From Edolisoma coerulescens (Eukaryota; Chordata; Aves; Passeriformes; Campephagidae): a stretch of 64,000 bases of DNA. Shown one piece after another: positions 13,501 to 28,500 of the stretch (within the stretch, counting starts at the first letter, position 1; each line of letters opens with the position of its first letter). The stretch is from assembly GCA_013397115.1 (NCBI GenBank), contig VWZW01006268.1:62001-126000 (forward strand), given 5' to 3'. The notes under the pieces were generated by a model. That model did no database searches, was not told where the DNA came from, and saw nothing but the letters and a program-made list of their open reading frames with translations. The position numbers were made by a program, and so were the translations under genes.

Positions 13501-16500
13501 GGTGGGTGGGAGAAGGAGCTTTCCATGGAGTTCCCATGAGCTAACTCAGCCTTCTCCCTGACTGCATGTGCCTTTCTCGGCAGGTCAAGGCCACAGACGG
13601 GGGCAGCCCCCCGCTCTCCTCCCACGTGAGACTTCACATCAGCTGGGTCGCCCGGCCCAGCCCTTCCTCAGAACCGCTGGCTTTTGATGAACCCCACTTC
13701 AACTTCGCCGTGATGGAAACAGATCCCGTGAACCACATGGTGGGAGTGATCAGCATCGAGATGGGCCCCAGCCAAGTGTGGTTTAATATCACAGGTGAGA
13801 CACAGAAATTAGAGCAGGGCAGAGGTGTCTGGGAGCGTTCGCTCCGGCTCCTTTGGCTTTCAGCACTCGCATGCCTGAACTAATGAAGTTGTTTGCTTTA
13901 GGTGTAGGTGAGCTATGGGGAAAGCTTTCTCACAGGCACCAGGAGGTTTAAACAGCCATTAGACAAAGCTGCCCATCCGAGGCCTCCAGTGCCAAGTGCA
14001 ATTACCTAACACGCTTTTTTAATGGCATTCTGGAACTTGCCCGTGTTTGAGGTGTTCTCCGGTGTCGCACGAGAGGCAGGGCATGCCAGCGCCAGCTCCT
14101 CCTGGGAATCAAGTGACACTGTTGGTTTTGTTAAAACTGCCTGCAAGGATCCAGGTGTGTGGCTGGGTGTTACAGACACCCCCCGTACCTCCCTCCATGT
14201 TGAGTCTTGAGCAGGGAACTGAGAAGGAAGCATTCCTCAAAGACCTGGTCTGCCCTAACTTGTGGGGCTCTCCCTTCCACCTCACCACATCCCAGGGATG
14301 ATTTAGACATGGAATGTGGAACTCTAGGGCCTCCTCTAAGACACACGATTCAGAGGGGACGTGGGCTGTCACCCCAGGGGACTCTCCAGGCAGCGTGTGC
14401 AGAACTGGTCCTACCAACGAGGGCCAATTGTGCTCACGTAATTTGATGTTTTGAAGTGGTGCCCCAATCTACCTTGCACAGCCTTTCCCTGGTACTGCCT
14501 GCAGCGCCTGCCCTTGTCAGACAAAGCCTTAATTGGGCAAGTGAATAGTTTTTCCCCTTACTGTGTTAGGGCAAGGATAATGGTGTATAAATACAATTAA
14601 ACAACAAGAGATACAACGCTACAAGGAGCAAGACAGTATCAGTGAAAGGTTTATCCGGCATTAGTAGTGTCTGCTTGGGTCTGCAGAATTAACGGTGTAT
14701 TCCTCTGAATGTTACCCCATCATTTCCCTGCTGAGTGCTGGAGCACAGCTTGACCTCATCTTTCCCAGTTCCCAGTGCACCAAGTGATGCTCAAGGCTCT
14801 CTTGGTTTCTGTCCTGGTGGAACAGAACAGGATTTTATTTTCCCTGCAAGGGAAGGAAAGTTCATGGTAGCTGGCAACCAAGAGGGTGATGCAGAGATCC
14901 AGGAGCCTTCAGCCCCTCATTCAAAGTTTCACCTTTCCCAGACCACAAACACTCTGTCACTGGGATTGATGGAGTCTGCAAAAACTCTGACAAAGCAACG
15001 TCGCTCTTCCCTCTTTTTGCAGGGAAAGACATCCATGGGTTTCTCTCCCTCTGTCTCTGCTTCTTTCTGTCTCCTTCCCAGCAGGAGAGCAGTGGTCCAG
15101 ATGGCTGGTGAGCACTGCAATTCCTCCAGCAAGGGAAGATACATAATTTTACAACCAGCAAATATTTTACCGGCTCCTAATAGAATAAAGCAGAATCCAG
15201 AGCATCCAGTAGCCAGGAAGACAGAAGTTGATACCTGGGATAAATCACAGAAAACTGTTTCAGCCTCTCCATATCTCAGAGCAGCTTTGCAGGGTTTAAT
15301 GTGCAAGAGGGGCCCAACAGGCCCCAGCAAGCGAGGCATGAGAAAGGATCTGCCGTGCCAGGGCTGAGCAGCAGTAGGGTGAGGGACAGCCTTCTGCTGC
15401 TGAGCTGCTCAGGCCTGCTGTTCCTGGCACTTCTCAGCCATCTGGGTTGGAGGCAACAGGCTCTGCTCACCCTGGAAGCACCGTCTGCCTCCCCAACTGT
15501 TGGAGTGTTGGGAATTCAGGTAGCTCACAGGCTCCCAGCCGTGCTGATGGGGACCATTGCTGATATGCCCACAGTGTGACCTTGAATCAGAAGCCAGCAA
15601 GAGCCCTGCTCTACCCAGCAGGTCCCTGATCCTTGCTAAGCCAGTGATGCTGCATGGCTGGAAACCTTGTGCAAAGAAATCAATGCTCAAATGTGCCTGT
15701 TGCCAATCTAGCCAGGACATCACATGCATAAGTGCATCCTTTCCCCTTCTCTCCTCCTCCTCATTTTCTCTAATTCCCCTCACCTTCCTTTTCACGCTCC
15801 TTTGTCACCATCTGTGGCTATCTCTTCGTCCATCTTCTCCTTGTCCTCCCTATCTTCTGTGTCTGTCTGTCTACCTGTCTATCCATCTATCTGTCTATCT
15901 ATCTATCTATCACATGTTGTTTTGAGTTTCCAGATGTGGGAGAAACCTGACCTATGGCACTATCCCCAATCTAGCTGACTGTAACTGCCCTCCTGTTCCC
16001 CTATTCCATCTCTCCCTTGTCCCAGGTGGTGATGATGACATGGATTTTGACATTGAAAAGAGTACAGGCAGCATGGTCATTGCAAGACCCCTGGATGCAA
16101 GGAAGAAGTCAAGCTATAACCTGACAGTAGAAGTCACTGATGGGTCCAGTACGATCAAAACCCAGGTAATGTTTTTTTCTTTAGTGGAGACCCCATTGAG
16201 AGGGAGCATGTGCCAAAGGGAACCTTTCTTCTGAGTCTGCTGAGCTCTGGATCAGGTGCCAGGCACAGGAATCTCCCTACACTGTGATCTTACATTACAC
16301 AAGTGACCCAAGGCTTACCTTATACCCAGCTAAGATTGTTTTTATGTTGTTGGAAACACAACTGGTCTAGGAAAGCCTGGGGCTTTCCTGTTGATCGCAG
16401 CCAGCACACAAGGACACATCTACACCACCAGCCAAGCTGGGGTGGCAGTTCACACACTCACACCTCAACTTGGTCTCAGCTGCTCAGGCTGAATTCCAGC

Positions 16501-19500
16501 ACATCTGGGACAATGTCTTAAGAGAAGTGTGTAGGCAGTTAGGTCAGGCTTGGGTCCATGTTCCCAGGTCAAGGGGTGTTCCTGGGGTATGTTAGCCCAG
16601 GTACAGCCAGCACAAATGCATCTGCAAGAAGTGAGGTCAGGCCCAGGGAGTGAGTGGGGCAACTGCAGAGATGCTGTGTGCTGTGAGTTGCCACAGATAA
16701 AGTAAGTATTGGTGAAAGGAGGTGCTTCACTCTCAGGCATGCCCCTGAGCCCCAGCTAAAATAATGAGATTTGCCCACCTTTACCTACCCTGAGGAGAGG
16801 TGTTCAGGGCTTGATCTTTCACTAGTCATTCTCTCCACACTTAAGAAGCAGCCAAAAATCCAGCCCTTGCTGCACAGGAAGACCTAGAACGTGAGTCACC
16901 TGTCAGTGACGCTTATCATGGGAAATTCACTGTGGGGGGTGATGAGTGAGGAGCTCCACCATTCCTGTGAAACGTGATGCTGAGATGCTAACGGATGGCC
17001 CCTTGTCTCAGCTATCTTCAAGTATTGTTCCAAATAAACAAACAAAGCCCCACCTTGCCTGGTGTGCATTCCCTGCCACCTTGCATCTCATCCCTCTGTT
17101 TATTTTGGCACTCAAGGCCACTAGCAGATGTCAAGAAACCTGCTTGTGCAAAACCCCCATGGCATGCTCAGGTTTGCTAAAGGAAGCAAATTATTACACT
17201 TGGTTGGGACTTCCTAAGATGCAGGAAGCACATCAGTAGGACGGTCAGGACAGCCAGGGTAGGAGACCACACAGAAGAAAGCAGTGACTTCCCAGGCAGG
17301 GTTCAGGATTCCCAGGGGTGCTGTTAAATGCAGAGAGGAAGACTTGGCTGAAAAGGGTAGAACAGAAATTTTGCTTCTCCACACACTTCCTGCTCTGGCC
17401 TATCTTGCCAGCCCCTCCCTTCTTTTGCCAAACATCCCCCTTCTGACAGCTTTCTGTTGAGCAAATAATGGGGGTTGCTGTGTAGGCACCAGCCAGCAAA
17501 GCTGGCACCACGGCTGAGCCACTGCTGCTTTCCACGGCAGGCTGTCACTGTTTCCCCATGTGCCAAGTGCAGGCACGTTCACTCTGAATGCCTTGCCAGA
17601 CTGGAGAGATTTTTAAAAAGGAGAGGAAGCAAACTGAAAAACACAAAGGGGAAGGCACAGCAGGAGTTGCTTGGGGAGAAGGACAAAAGGGCTTCCAATC
17701 ATCATGGATGGGAAAGCTCCAAGAGTTGGAAAACTGTGATGGTTACGGCCTTCAGAGTATGTCAGTGCCCAAGAAGGATTGGGAGCTGAGATTTTACATG
17801 GCTGCGTGTCCAATTGCTGTCCTCACTGTGCTGTCTCCCCCACAGGCATTTATCCACGTGATTGACATCAACCAGCACCGTCCCCAGTTTCTTGAGAGCC
17901 ATTACGAGGTGAGGATTCCTGAAGATACCCCCTCAGGGAGAGAAATCCTTCGAGTCAGTGCAACAGACAAGGACAAAGGAAAGGGGCTCATCTACACCAT
18001 CCATGGCAGTGTGGACCCCAAAAGCACAAGACTTTTCCAGTTGGATCCAGGCAGTGGAGCCCTCACAACAGCAGAAGGCTTCAGTTCCCAGCCCATGCCT
18101 CAGCACACTCTCACAGTGATGGTGAGTCCTAACTAAGCCCTGCTGATTCCACCAGATTGGCCAGGATATATGGGTCACTGGAGAAATTAGAAGTGGTTCT
18201 AGTCTTTGAGGGAGGATTTGTCTGGAGCAATAGGGAAGAGGAAAGCAGGGTGTTAACCTTTCCTATATGGCTAAATGTCGTTAACACCCTGCATTCCTCT
18301 AACCACCTTCTTTGGAGGGCCACTGGATTCTTACAAAAGAAAACACAGTGTGTAATAGTTAATGGTTGGTTTCAAATTCAAGGCTGAGCTTTGGTGCTGA
18401 AACTTCCAGGCTCATTCCCAGCCAAGGGGTTGGTAGCACTGCAAAACACCCGCCTCTGTGAGAGTGCTGATGAGTTACTTGGAAGATGGTGCAGGCAAGA
18501 CTTGTCCCTGAGTGTGACTGTTCCTGCTCTCTCTCTGCCATTCAGGTACGAGACCAAGAGGTCCCCATCAAGCGGAACTTTGTCCGAGTCATCATCCACG
18601 TGGACAACTGCAACCTTCACCCTCCCCAGTTCAGCAGCATCCATTACGAAGCAGAAGTGCTGGACTCGGCAGTGGTGGGCACAGAGGTTATACAAGTCAG
18701 AGCCCTTGATCTGGACCAGGGAGCCAATGCTGAAATTCACTACTCCCTTCAGGCAGGTGAGAGCCATGCAACAAGACAGTTTAGGTTGTGACCATACCTG
18801 CACTTCCATGCTCTAACTGGTGGCCGCTTGACCAGCTTTCTCTAGCTGTTGCAAAGAACAGCAAATGGCTGCACGGTTCTAAAATGTGATTTTCTTCCTA
18901 CCCAGAAAAAAATCTAGAGTGAGTGGGTAGTTTCCATATTATGGAATATTAGCATCTTTTCTTAAGAAGACAGCTTAATGTTGAATCACTGGTCTAAGAA
19001 AAAATGTGACTGGACAAGTTAGAGCAACCTAAAATCTGCTCCTCTTTGTCCATGGGAACTAATCAGTTGTAAGGCAAAAGTACTCCCAATTCCCACAGCA
19101 GTCATCATCATTCCACTATTTCTACCCAGAAATACATCCTCAAGGAGTAGGGAGAACCCTCTCAGCGTTGACTGGTGGTGATTTTGAGTCATTTATGCTC
19201 AGTGGGCAAATAGTTTATCATTCACTATAAAGGTTAAAACTTCAGTACTGATGTCTGTGCCACATGGCCTATTTAGCCTGTAAATTCTTCGCAGGAGACA
19301 AGCCATCCTTTGCTCCATCTTTCTCACTGCAATTGAGATCAAGGACTGAGGAATTTAATTGCTCCTGAAGTATTGGTAATTACAAGCATGACAGGGCTTG
19401 AAGGAACTAGTACTGTCTGTGCTACCATGTTCTGCACACGAGGCAAATGCTTCAAGCACATGCTCTGCCACCACTAAATATGCTTAAATTAGAAGGGTGT

Positions 19501-22500
19501 TTATCTCCGATTTACATTTTGACTGATTCAAATGTTAGCTCACAGATCTCAATGGGTTCATTGTTCTTATAATTAAAATTATTTAGAAATGAATTAATTT
19601 CTCCCAGTAAAAGAAACAGATGTTAATCAGGTCTGAAATCAGGAGGATCTATGAAAAAGAGGTTCAGAAAACCAAGACCGATAAGGTGTCTGCATTCTTC
19701 ACTCTGTAATTTCTCTTCTTGCAGGTAATGGGGAAGGCTTCTTTAGCATCGACCCATATTCTGGAATTATTACAGTTGCCCAGAAACTGGACCCATCCAG
19801 GCAGGAGCGATTTACTCTTATTGTAAAGGCAGAAGATCGGGGGTTTCCTCAGCTTAAAGATTCTGCTACGGTACATGTCCACATTAGACCCTCGGATCGA
19901 ACCCCTCCAAAATTTCCAGAGGCCGAATACATCACAGAGATCAGTGAATCCACTCCTATTGGCTCTCCTCTGATCCAGATTTCAGCCACAAGCTTGTCAC
20001 CAGTTAGCTATGAAATTAAAGATGGAAATGGAGATGGAGTGTTCTCCATGAACTATCAGTCAGGCCTGATTTCCACTCAGAAGAGCTTAGATTTTGAGCA
20101 GGCATCTTTTTACCAGTTGAAAGTCCGTGGCACCAACATGGCTGGAGCATTTATGGACGCAGTGGTGCTCATCTATGTCATAGATGAGAATGACAATGTG
20201 CCTGTCTTCGTTAAGCCTTCCTTCGTTGGCTGGATCATGGAGAATGCCCCATCCCAAAGCATGGTTCTGGATGAAAGCAATGCTCCCCTCGTGACCTATG
20301 CAACAGATGCTGATCAAGACTCCAATGCTCTGCTGGTCTATGAGATTTTGGAACCAGAGGCACTGAAATACTTCACAGTGGATTCCAGCACAGGGACGCT
20401 GACCAGTCGTGCTGATATAGACTATGAGCTCACCCCAGTTTTCCACTTCAGTGTACATGTGCATGACAGTGGAAGTCCCAGCTTGTTTGCATCCGAGCCT
20501 GCCAAGGTCACAATCCACGTTAAAGATGTCAATGATTCACCTCCAGTCTTTCTCAAAGACACTTACGACATTTCTGTCTTGCTGCCTGCCCACCCAGGGA
20601 TGGAGCTTTTGTCAGTGCAGGCAAAAGATGCAGATTCGGAGGTGACCTACACCATCGTGGAAGGGAACCTTGATAATGCTTTCCATATCCATCCACTCAC
20701 AGGTGTCATCTCCATTCTTGACACTACTGGCCTGAGAAGCTACCGAGAGCTCACAGTCAGGGCTGGTGATGGCTTATATAAGAGTACTGCTTTGGTTAAG
20801 CTAAATTTGACTCAGGCACAAGATACCAGCTTGAAATTTGATCAAGATGTATATACAGCAACTGTGATGGAGAACTCTACAGACGAGAAGACTCTAACCA
20901 TTCTTGGGGTCAAAGGCTATCAGCTAAATGAACCCCTTTCCTATTCACTTTTGAATGAAAAGGAAAGGTTCAAAATGATCCAAGCCTCTGGAGTTCTTCA
21001 GACCAAGGGTGTGAAATTTGATCGTGAAATGCAAGACATGCACGAGGTGGCTGTGGAAGTGAAGGACAACAGGAAGCCACCAAGAGTGTCCCAAGCCACA
21101 GTCAGGGTTTATGTAGAGGATGTCAATGACAACCCCCCGCAGTTTGAGAATGTGCCATACTACACCTCGGTGCAGGACGGCACAGAGCCAGGGGATGTCC
21201 TTTTTCAGGTGTCAGCAACAGACAAAGACATAGGGGATAACGGAGCTGTTACCTACTCGTTTGCAGAGGACTACAAATACTTTTGGATTGACCCTTACCT
21301 AGGAGACATCTCCCTTAAGAGGCCTCTTGATTATCAAGCTTTAAACAAATACAACCTCCGGGTCATTGCTAAGGACAAAGGAGAGCCTCCCCTGCACGCT
21401 GAAGAGGAGGTTGTGATCAGTGTGAGGAACAGATCCAACCCTCTGTTCCAGAGTTTGTACTACCGAGTGAAGGTGCCAGAAAACATCCCCCCATACACAT
21501 CTATCCTCCACATCCAGGCCCGCAGCCCTGAAGGCTTGCGCCTCATCTACAACATTGTGGAAGAAGATTCTCTGAAACTCTTCAACACCGACTTCAAAAC
21601 TGGTGTCCTTACTGTCACAGGGCAGCTGGACTACGAGCTGGAGACAAAACACACATTCACTGTTAGAGCCACAGACACAGCGCTTGGATCCTTCTCAGAA
21701 GCCAGAGTAGAGGTGGAGGTAGAGGACATTAATGACAACCCCCCCGTATTTTCTCAGATCATTTACACAGCATCTGTCTCGGAGAGTTTGCCACCACAGA
21801 CCCCTGTTGTCCAACTCTTTGCCTCTGATAAGGATTCGGGCAGAAACAAAGTGGTCTCCTATCAGATCATGGATGATGGTTCAGATGCTTCCAAGTTCTT
21901 TAATATTGATACCAGCACAGGGCAAATAACAACAGCTCAGGCACTTGATTATGAAACAAATCAACAATTCCGCGTGAAAGTCAGAGCCGCAGATCATGGG
22001 GTGCCTCCGCTCAGTAGCGATGCCCTGGTAATTGTAGACGTGACAGACATCAATGACAATCCCCCTGAGTTCAGCCAGCTTCAGTATGAAGCCAAGGTCA
22101 GTGAAATGGCTACGTGTGGACACATCGTGATCAAAGTCCAGGCCCTGGACCCCGACAGTGGAGACACCACCAGGCTGGAATATGTGATCCTCTCGGGTAA
22201 TGACAACAGGCATTTTGCCATCAACAGCACTTCTGGGATAATATCCATGTTCAACCGCTGCAAAAAGGACTTGGAGCCATCTTACAATCTCAGAGTTTCT
22301 GCTTCAGATGGAGTTTTCAAGAGCACTGTGCCTGTGTATATCAACACCACAAATGCCAACAAATACAGCCCCTCTTTTCAGCAGAATGTGTACGAGGCAG
22401 AGCTGGCAGAAAATGCTGAGATAGGAACCAAAGTGATTGAGCTGCTGGCTATTGACCCAGATGGTGGCCCATATGGCACCATAGACTACACCATCATAAA

Positions 22501-25500
22501 TAAACTTGCCCATGAGAAGTTCTCCATAGACAATAAAGGCTGTATTGCCACACTGCAAAAACTGGACAGGGAAAATTCCACAGAGAGAGTCATTGCCATT
22601 AAAGTCATGGCCAAGGATGGGGGTGGGAAGGTGGCCTTCTGCACTGTCAAAATAATCCTTACAGATGAGAATGACAACCCACCTCTGTTCAAAGCCTCTG
22701 AATACACACTGTCCATCCAGTCCAATGTCAGCAAAGGCTCCCCTGTCATCCAGGTACTGGCTTACGATGCTGATGAAGGTGCAAATGCAGATGTCATTTA
22801 CTCTGTTGACTCTGTGGAAGATGTGGCAGAAGACCTTGTGGAGATCAATGCTGCCACTGGGGTTGTTAAGGTCAAGGAGAGCCTTATTGGTTTAGAAAAC
22901 AGAGCCTTCAACTTCAAGGTGAAAGCTGAAGATGGCAGACCCCCTCACTGGAACTCCCTTGTTCCAGTGAATCTCCAGATTGTCCCCAGGGAGGTGACAT
23001 TGCCAAGGTTTTCTGAGCCCCTTTATACGTTCTCTGCATCTGAGGATCTTCCAGAGGGGTCAGAAATAGGGTCAGTCAAAGCTTTTGCAGAAGATCCCAT
23101 TATATACAGCCTCGTGAAGGGAACCACTACCGAAAGTAACAAAGACGAGGTGTTCACACTGGACAAACAAACAGGGGCTTTGAAAATCAAAAAACCCATG
23201 GATCATGAGACCACCAAGTGGTACCAGGTTGATGTCATGGCTCACTGCTCACATCAGGAGACTGAGCTGGTATCGCTGGTCTCTGTGAATATCCAAGTGC
23301 AGGATGTCAATGACAACAGACCTGTGTTTGAGGCAGATCCCTACAGAGCTTTTGTCATGGAGAACATGCCTTCAGGAACCACAGTCATTCAAGTGACAGC
23401 TATTGACCAGGACATGGGAAGTGACGGGCAGGTGACCTACAGTCTGGAATCAGAATCTGGCAACCTCCACGGGCTCTTCACCATCGATGGTGAGAGCGGG
23501 TGGATCACCACACTGAAAGAGCTGGACTGTGAAGACCAGGAGATCTATCGCTTTTATGTGGTGGCCACTGATCATGGCAGGAAGGTCCAGCTCTCTTCCC
23601 AAACCCTGGTGGAGGTCACTGTCTCCGATGAAAACGACAATGCCCCACAGTTCACCTCAGATTTCTACAAGGGGTCAGTCATTGAGAACGCGGAGCCGGG
23701 GCAGGTCGTTGTCACCCTGAGCACCATCGACGCGGACATCTCCGAGCAGAACCGGCGGGTCACGTGCTACATCACCGGTGAGTTTTTCCTGACTTTGAAT
23801 CTCCAGGGGGCAAGAAGAGAGTATCATCTCAAAGTGAGGATTTGATACCTTGTTTTACAGATTATTAGTACAGAAACAGTGTTATGCTGACAGTCCTGTC
23901 AGAAGCAGGAGATGAAGGTTGAGCTCTATCATGAGCTGGACTCTTCAGTTAATGCATCTGGGGAATACAAAACCCTTTAGTAACTAACTGCAGTGGGTGG
24001 AATGATCATTAAAATAACTATCTCACCGCTGAATCGTCCTATTTCTTTGGGAATAAATAAATAAATAAGATACATGTAAGTAATTACACTCTAGTGTAGA
24101 AATATTTATTTATGCTTTCTCAACAGAGGAATAATTAAGACAGTGTAATTGTAATATCTATTGGAAGGACAGAAGAGGCGGCACAGCAGGAAGGAAGATT
24201 TTTCTCACATAGATACTATGATCTGTATTTAAGTTCTTTGACCTAGCTTTTTCTCCTGCCAGCAGTGCGGTCAGTTTACACATCACACATATACCTGTAG
24301 CCTGTCTGTGTTTTTTAATAACTATATATAACTTTTTGGTATTAAATGTGTTTCCTACAAAACCACTTGGAGTCTGGCTTAATAACAAGGCTGCAGTTAG
24401 TCACTCTGCACTGGGGGATATTTAAGACTGTCACGTCAATCTTAATAAAGGTTTTGGCTAACAAGAAATACTAAAAATTACTCTTATATCCCTGAAACAT
24501 CACATGTGCCAACTAAAATTAACCACTTCTGTAAAATAACAAAAAAGTTACACTGGAATGTTTGTTGTGCATCTGCACAAGTAGAAGCTTGATTTTATGG
24601 TGGTTTTTGACCCTAAAGGGTCTTTCTAAGACCTGGAGCAGATACTTCAAATTAAAATGTTTGTTCATACTCAAATGAGGACCCTTCAGGGTCAAAACAT
24701 TAGGCCAGATCATGCTGCAGCCTGTTATCTATTATTGTAACCATCCAAAACAGGGGAGGAATGCTGGTACTTTCATTTGGTTTATGGCATGCCTAGGTAT
24801 TTGCAAGCCTTTAGGAGGAAAGATTTAATCCATTATGTATTCACATTTCTGCCATCTTAAAGATAGTAGTAACTTCCACGTACTTTAAACCTGAGAGGAT
24901 GCACACTCATGTTAGGGGGTGAGAACCTTGTGCTCTCTGTGCTCTGCACGTAGAAGCAAATAAACATGTAAATGCAGCAAAAGAGAGAATTAGGTGAACA
25001 CAGAGCCCAGCTTCCCCATGTCCACATTGATTTCAAACACACAGAAACTAAATCTGGGCATGGGCTGGTGTTTCCCAGCATCAGAAGAAGAGCTAGTAGA
25101 GGTGTCACTGTGCCTCCAGCTCCACCACTTCATCACTGCAGCACAAATGAAAGCAGAAAGGGAGTGAATTTAATTTATCCCACTGTGTGAGACCCTTCAG
25201 AGTCTAACACTGATTCCACACCCAGCTCTCTTCACTGGCTCCCATTGCCTGCCGTGCTTCCTCCTGGGTCAGGAAGAGGACACCAGCTCCTTCCCAGGAG
25301 AGGGATTCTCCAGTGGCAGCAGCCAGCCCATTTAAAATCCAACATGTGTAACAACAGTAGGAGCAGCATGAATCTGGTGGACCAGAGAGCCTGCTTAGTC
25401 TGGATTTACCTGTCCCTCATCATTTGGCTCTTACAGAAACAAAAAGTAGCCCCAGAAAACAAAGCTATACATTAAATACCTCTGTAGGTTAAGAGGAAGT

Positions 25501-28500
25501 ACAGCTATACATGGTACCATAACAATAAGATCCAAACAATGTCTGTAGGGTATTTACAACTCTCAGATCCCTTTAGGAACATGCACCGAGAAAGACTGAC
25601 AGGCTTTGGGAAGGTGAGACACTGTGGTTTTGAGGCAATGAATATGCACACCTGCAGAACATTACTGACTTTTCTGCAATCAGTTGTTTCCTTCTCCCAC
25701 TGTAATGTGCAGACAGGGAATAACTAAAACATGCAGGGTATTTCCCAGCTGTGCAGTGAGGTTGAGCAAAAGCTCCTCACCTGCTGGATGCACCACCAGT
25801 GCCCTTTCTGCATCACCAGTGTGAGTCAGAGAGTCATGGAATCATTTAAGCTGGAAAAGACCTCTAAGAGCATCAAAGTCCTTCAGGTCTCCTAAGGAAC
25901 CATCAGTGGACACACCTATATTCCCTTTCCTTATCACTTCTGATGTTCAGCACTTAGTAAATGCCTTTTTTTACTTGCTTCCCCCTTCCAGAAGGAGATG
26001 TACTGGGACAGTTCACAGTTGACCAAATTGAGGGCGAATGGACAATTTCTTCCAAGAAGCCTCTGGACAGAGAAGATACGGAGAAATATCTGCTCAAGGT
26101 TATGGCCTCTGATGGGAAATTTCAGGCTGCCACCGAAGTGGAAATTTTTGTACTGGATATCAATGACAACAGCCCTGAGTGTGGCCAGGTAAGACATCTG
26201 TTCTGGGACATCAGGGGCATAAAGGGAGGTCCTGGGAGGGAAAGAACACAATAGCAAAGAAGAAAGAACAGGCAGAGCATGTTAAAGGGTTTGGCTTGTC
26301 ATAATTCTTCTCACACGATCCTGTTGCTTTGATTATGCTTAACAATTTTAATTAAGCTGCATGTCAAGCAAGAATATTAAGTCTAGCCTCCAAGCATGTT
26401 TGCCAGCAGCAAGTGAGAGCCTAAGCATTATGAAGAGTAATTTTTGGCGATAAACAATGCCAGGAAGCCTCCTGGGAAGGGGCATGTAAATTACCAAGTT
26501 TTATATCCTGCTAAGCTGGGAGATTCCCATCAGGAGGTTTGTTGCTGTAGAGAGCTGATCGCTGGTGTGGACGTCACCCATGGTGAGAACGAACAGAGGT
26601 GGTTACTTCCCAAAGGAGATTCAAAGGCTTGTGTGAAATGAGCTCACTGGTCCCAGTCCACACCCCAGCAGCCAAGAACAGGAGGAACATTGTGTTCCCC
26701 TATAAACCACAGGGTTTATCCTTCTCCGTGAAGCTTCTGTTGGTCTGTTCCCCCCCACATGGGATGGAGGTGTTTTGGAGATGGCTCAGATGCCAATGAT
26801 TTCTTCTGTTCTGTCCAGATATTCTACACCGGGAGGGTCTCTGAAGATGCTGGGCCGGGCCTTTTCATTTTGAAAATATCAGCGACCGACCCCGACGTCG
26901 GCAGCAATGCCCAGATAACGTACAGCCTGCACGGCCCCGGCGCCGAGGAGTTCCGGCTGGGCCCACATACAGGTGAGAGCAGGCTAACGGGATGCTTTTA
27001 TCCTCTCCCTCACCCACCCCTGAGAAATGCAAGCTCCCAGCATGGCTCAACACTTATCTCCTCTTGAGCAAGCACAAGGAACTGTTCATTCCAGCTGTCC
27101 CAAGCTAGGAAGGAATGGCCACAGCATAGAGGAGAGAGGTCGGCATCATCCTGCTCGCTCTCTTTACAAATGTTGTTAAAATGAAGGGCAGACACTATTG
27201 CTAACAGCCAGCTCTCAAGGAGGAGAGAGCAGCAAGTATTTGGCTTGAACCAAAGACACAAGTTCTAAATTCTAAATCACCTCTGTCGGGTCTTGGGCAG
27301 TGTATTTACCCAAACAGACTTGGTGATCATTCTAGAGATCACTTGGAGTTCATTGCATTGCAAAAAGCTCAGTACAGTGGGGTTTAGAAGTACAATTTAT
27401 TTATGAACAGTTTTATCCCATGATGGCATCCCTTGGATGAAGTCCAGCTGAACTTGCAGGACTCCCCATGCAAAGCCTTGCCAGGGCCCTGGCTGGCAGT
27501 GATCCGAGGATAGCCCTGAGCAATGTGGCGTGGACACATCACCACTATTAGCTCAATTATTGTCTCCCACGGTTCATCCAGGAAAACAGCTGAACCTCTC
27601 TGAGGTCTTGCAGGCTGTGGCTGTGATTGCTGGAGACACGACCACCTCCTGTTCTTTCCCACAGGGGAGCTGACCACATCTGCACCCCTTGACCGTGAGC
27701 AGAAGCCCATGTACCACCTCGTAGCCAAAGCCACTGACGGCGGGGGCCGTTCCTGCCAGGCTGATGTGACGCTGATCATTGAGGACACCAATGACAACGC
27801 ACCAAGGTTCTTCCCCAGTCACTGCGCCGTGGCCGTCTTTGATAACACCACAACCAAGACACCCATCGCCGTGGTTGCTGCCAGGGACCTTGATGAAGGT
27901 GAGTCAGAATGGGGTTATGTGTTAGTAGAGTTCATCTTTCATTCTGAATAGAAGCCTTTGAAACCTAGGGAAGTGCCACAGCAATGGGCTTAGATGACTG
28001 AATCTTGGCGAAGATGTGCCTGGATCTCATTGCTGACATGATCTTGACTACTGGGCTAGCATCAGCATTTTTGTGACGCTGTTGGGAGCGCAGTATCTGT
28101 AGAAACATGCAGACCTTCTTTGAGACCATGCTCAGTAACTGTAATTGTGATGCGCAGCACAAACTGTGACACAGGGATCCAAACTGGACAGAAACTTTAT
28201 CAAAGGTGGGGACTGAGAATGAGTGGAATAAGGAAAAAAGGAGTTTTAGATATGGGTAGGGTAGGTAATCTGGATGGAGAGGTCCTGAAGACACAAAGAT
28301 TCTCAGAAGTATAGGTAAGGCTCCTAAGAAAGGAACTTTCAGTAAACCTCTCCAGCAGAGACTGAATTTAGGACGACAGAGAAGCAAGATCATATTTATC
28401 TTCTTTGGAAGCAGATATGAAGGCAAATTACGTTTGAAAACAAGGTAATTAAAAATGGGAAACACCAGTTAATACAGACAGGTGACACTGGTAGATATTG

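Larger units (their letters stand above)
23778..25991. other. FAT2 intron 9 (2.2 kb)
   Basis: AT-rich. It contains an (AATA)n run at 24052-24068, a pair of inverted GACCCTnnAGGGTC palindromes (24605-24697) and a CR1 tail fragment (25829-25890). No exon is seen: repeat 28 joins directly from 23777 to 25992. Confidence 0.7.

Noticed and set aside
14735..15367. 210-codon open frame in FAT2 intron 5
   Set aside because: No recognisable domain, and the cadherin frame joins cleanly around it.
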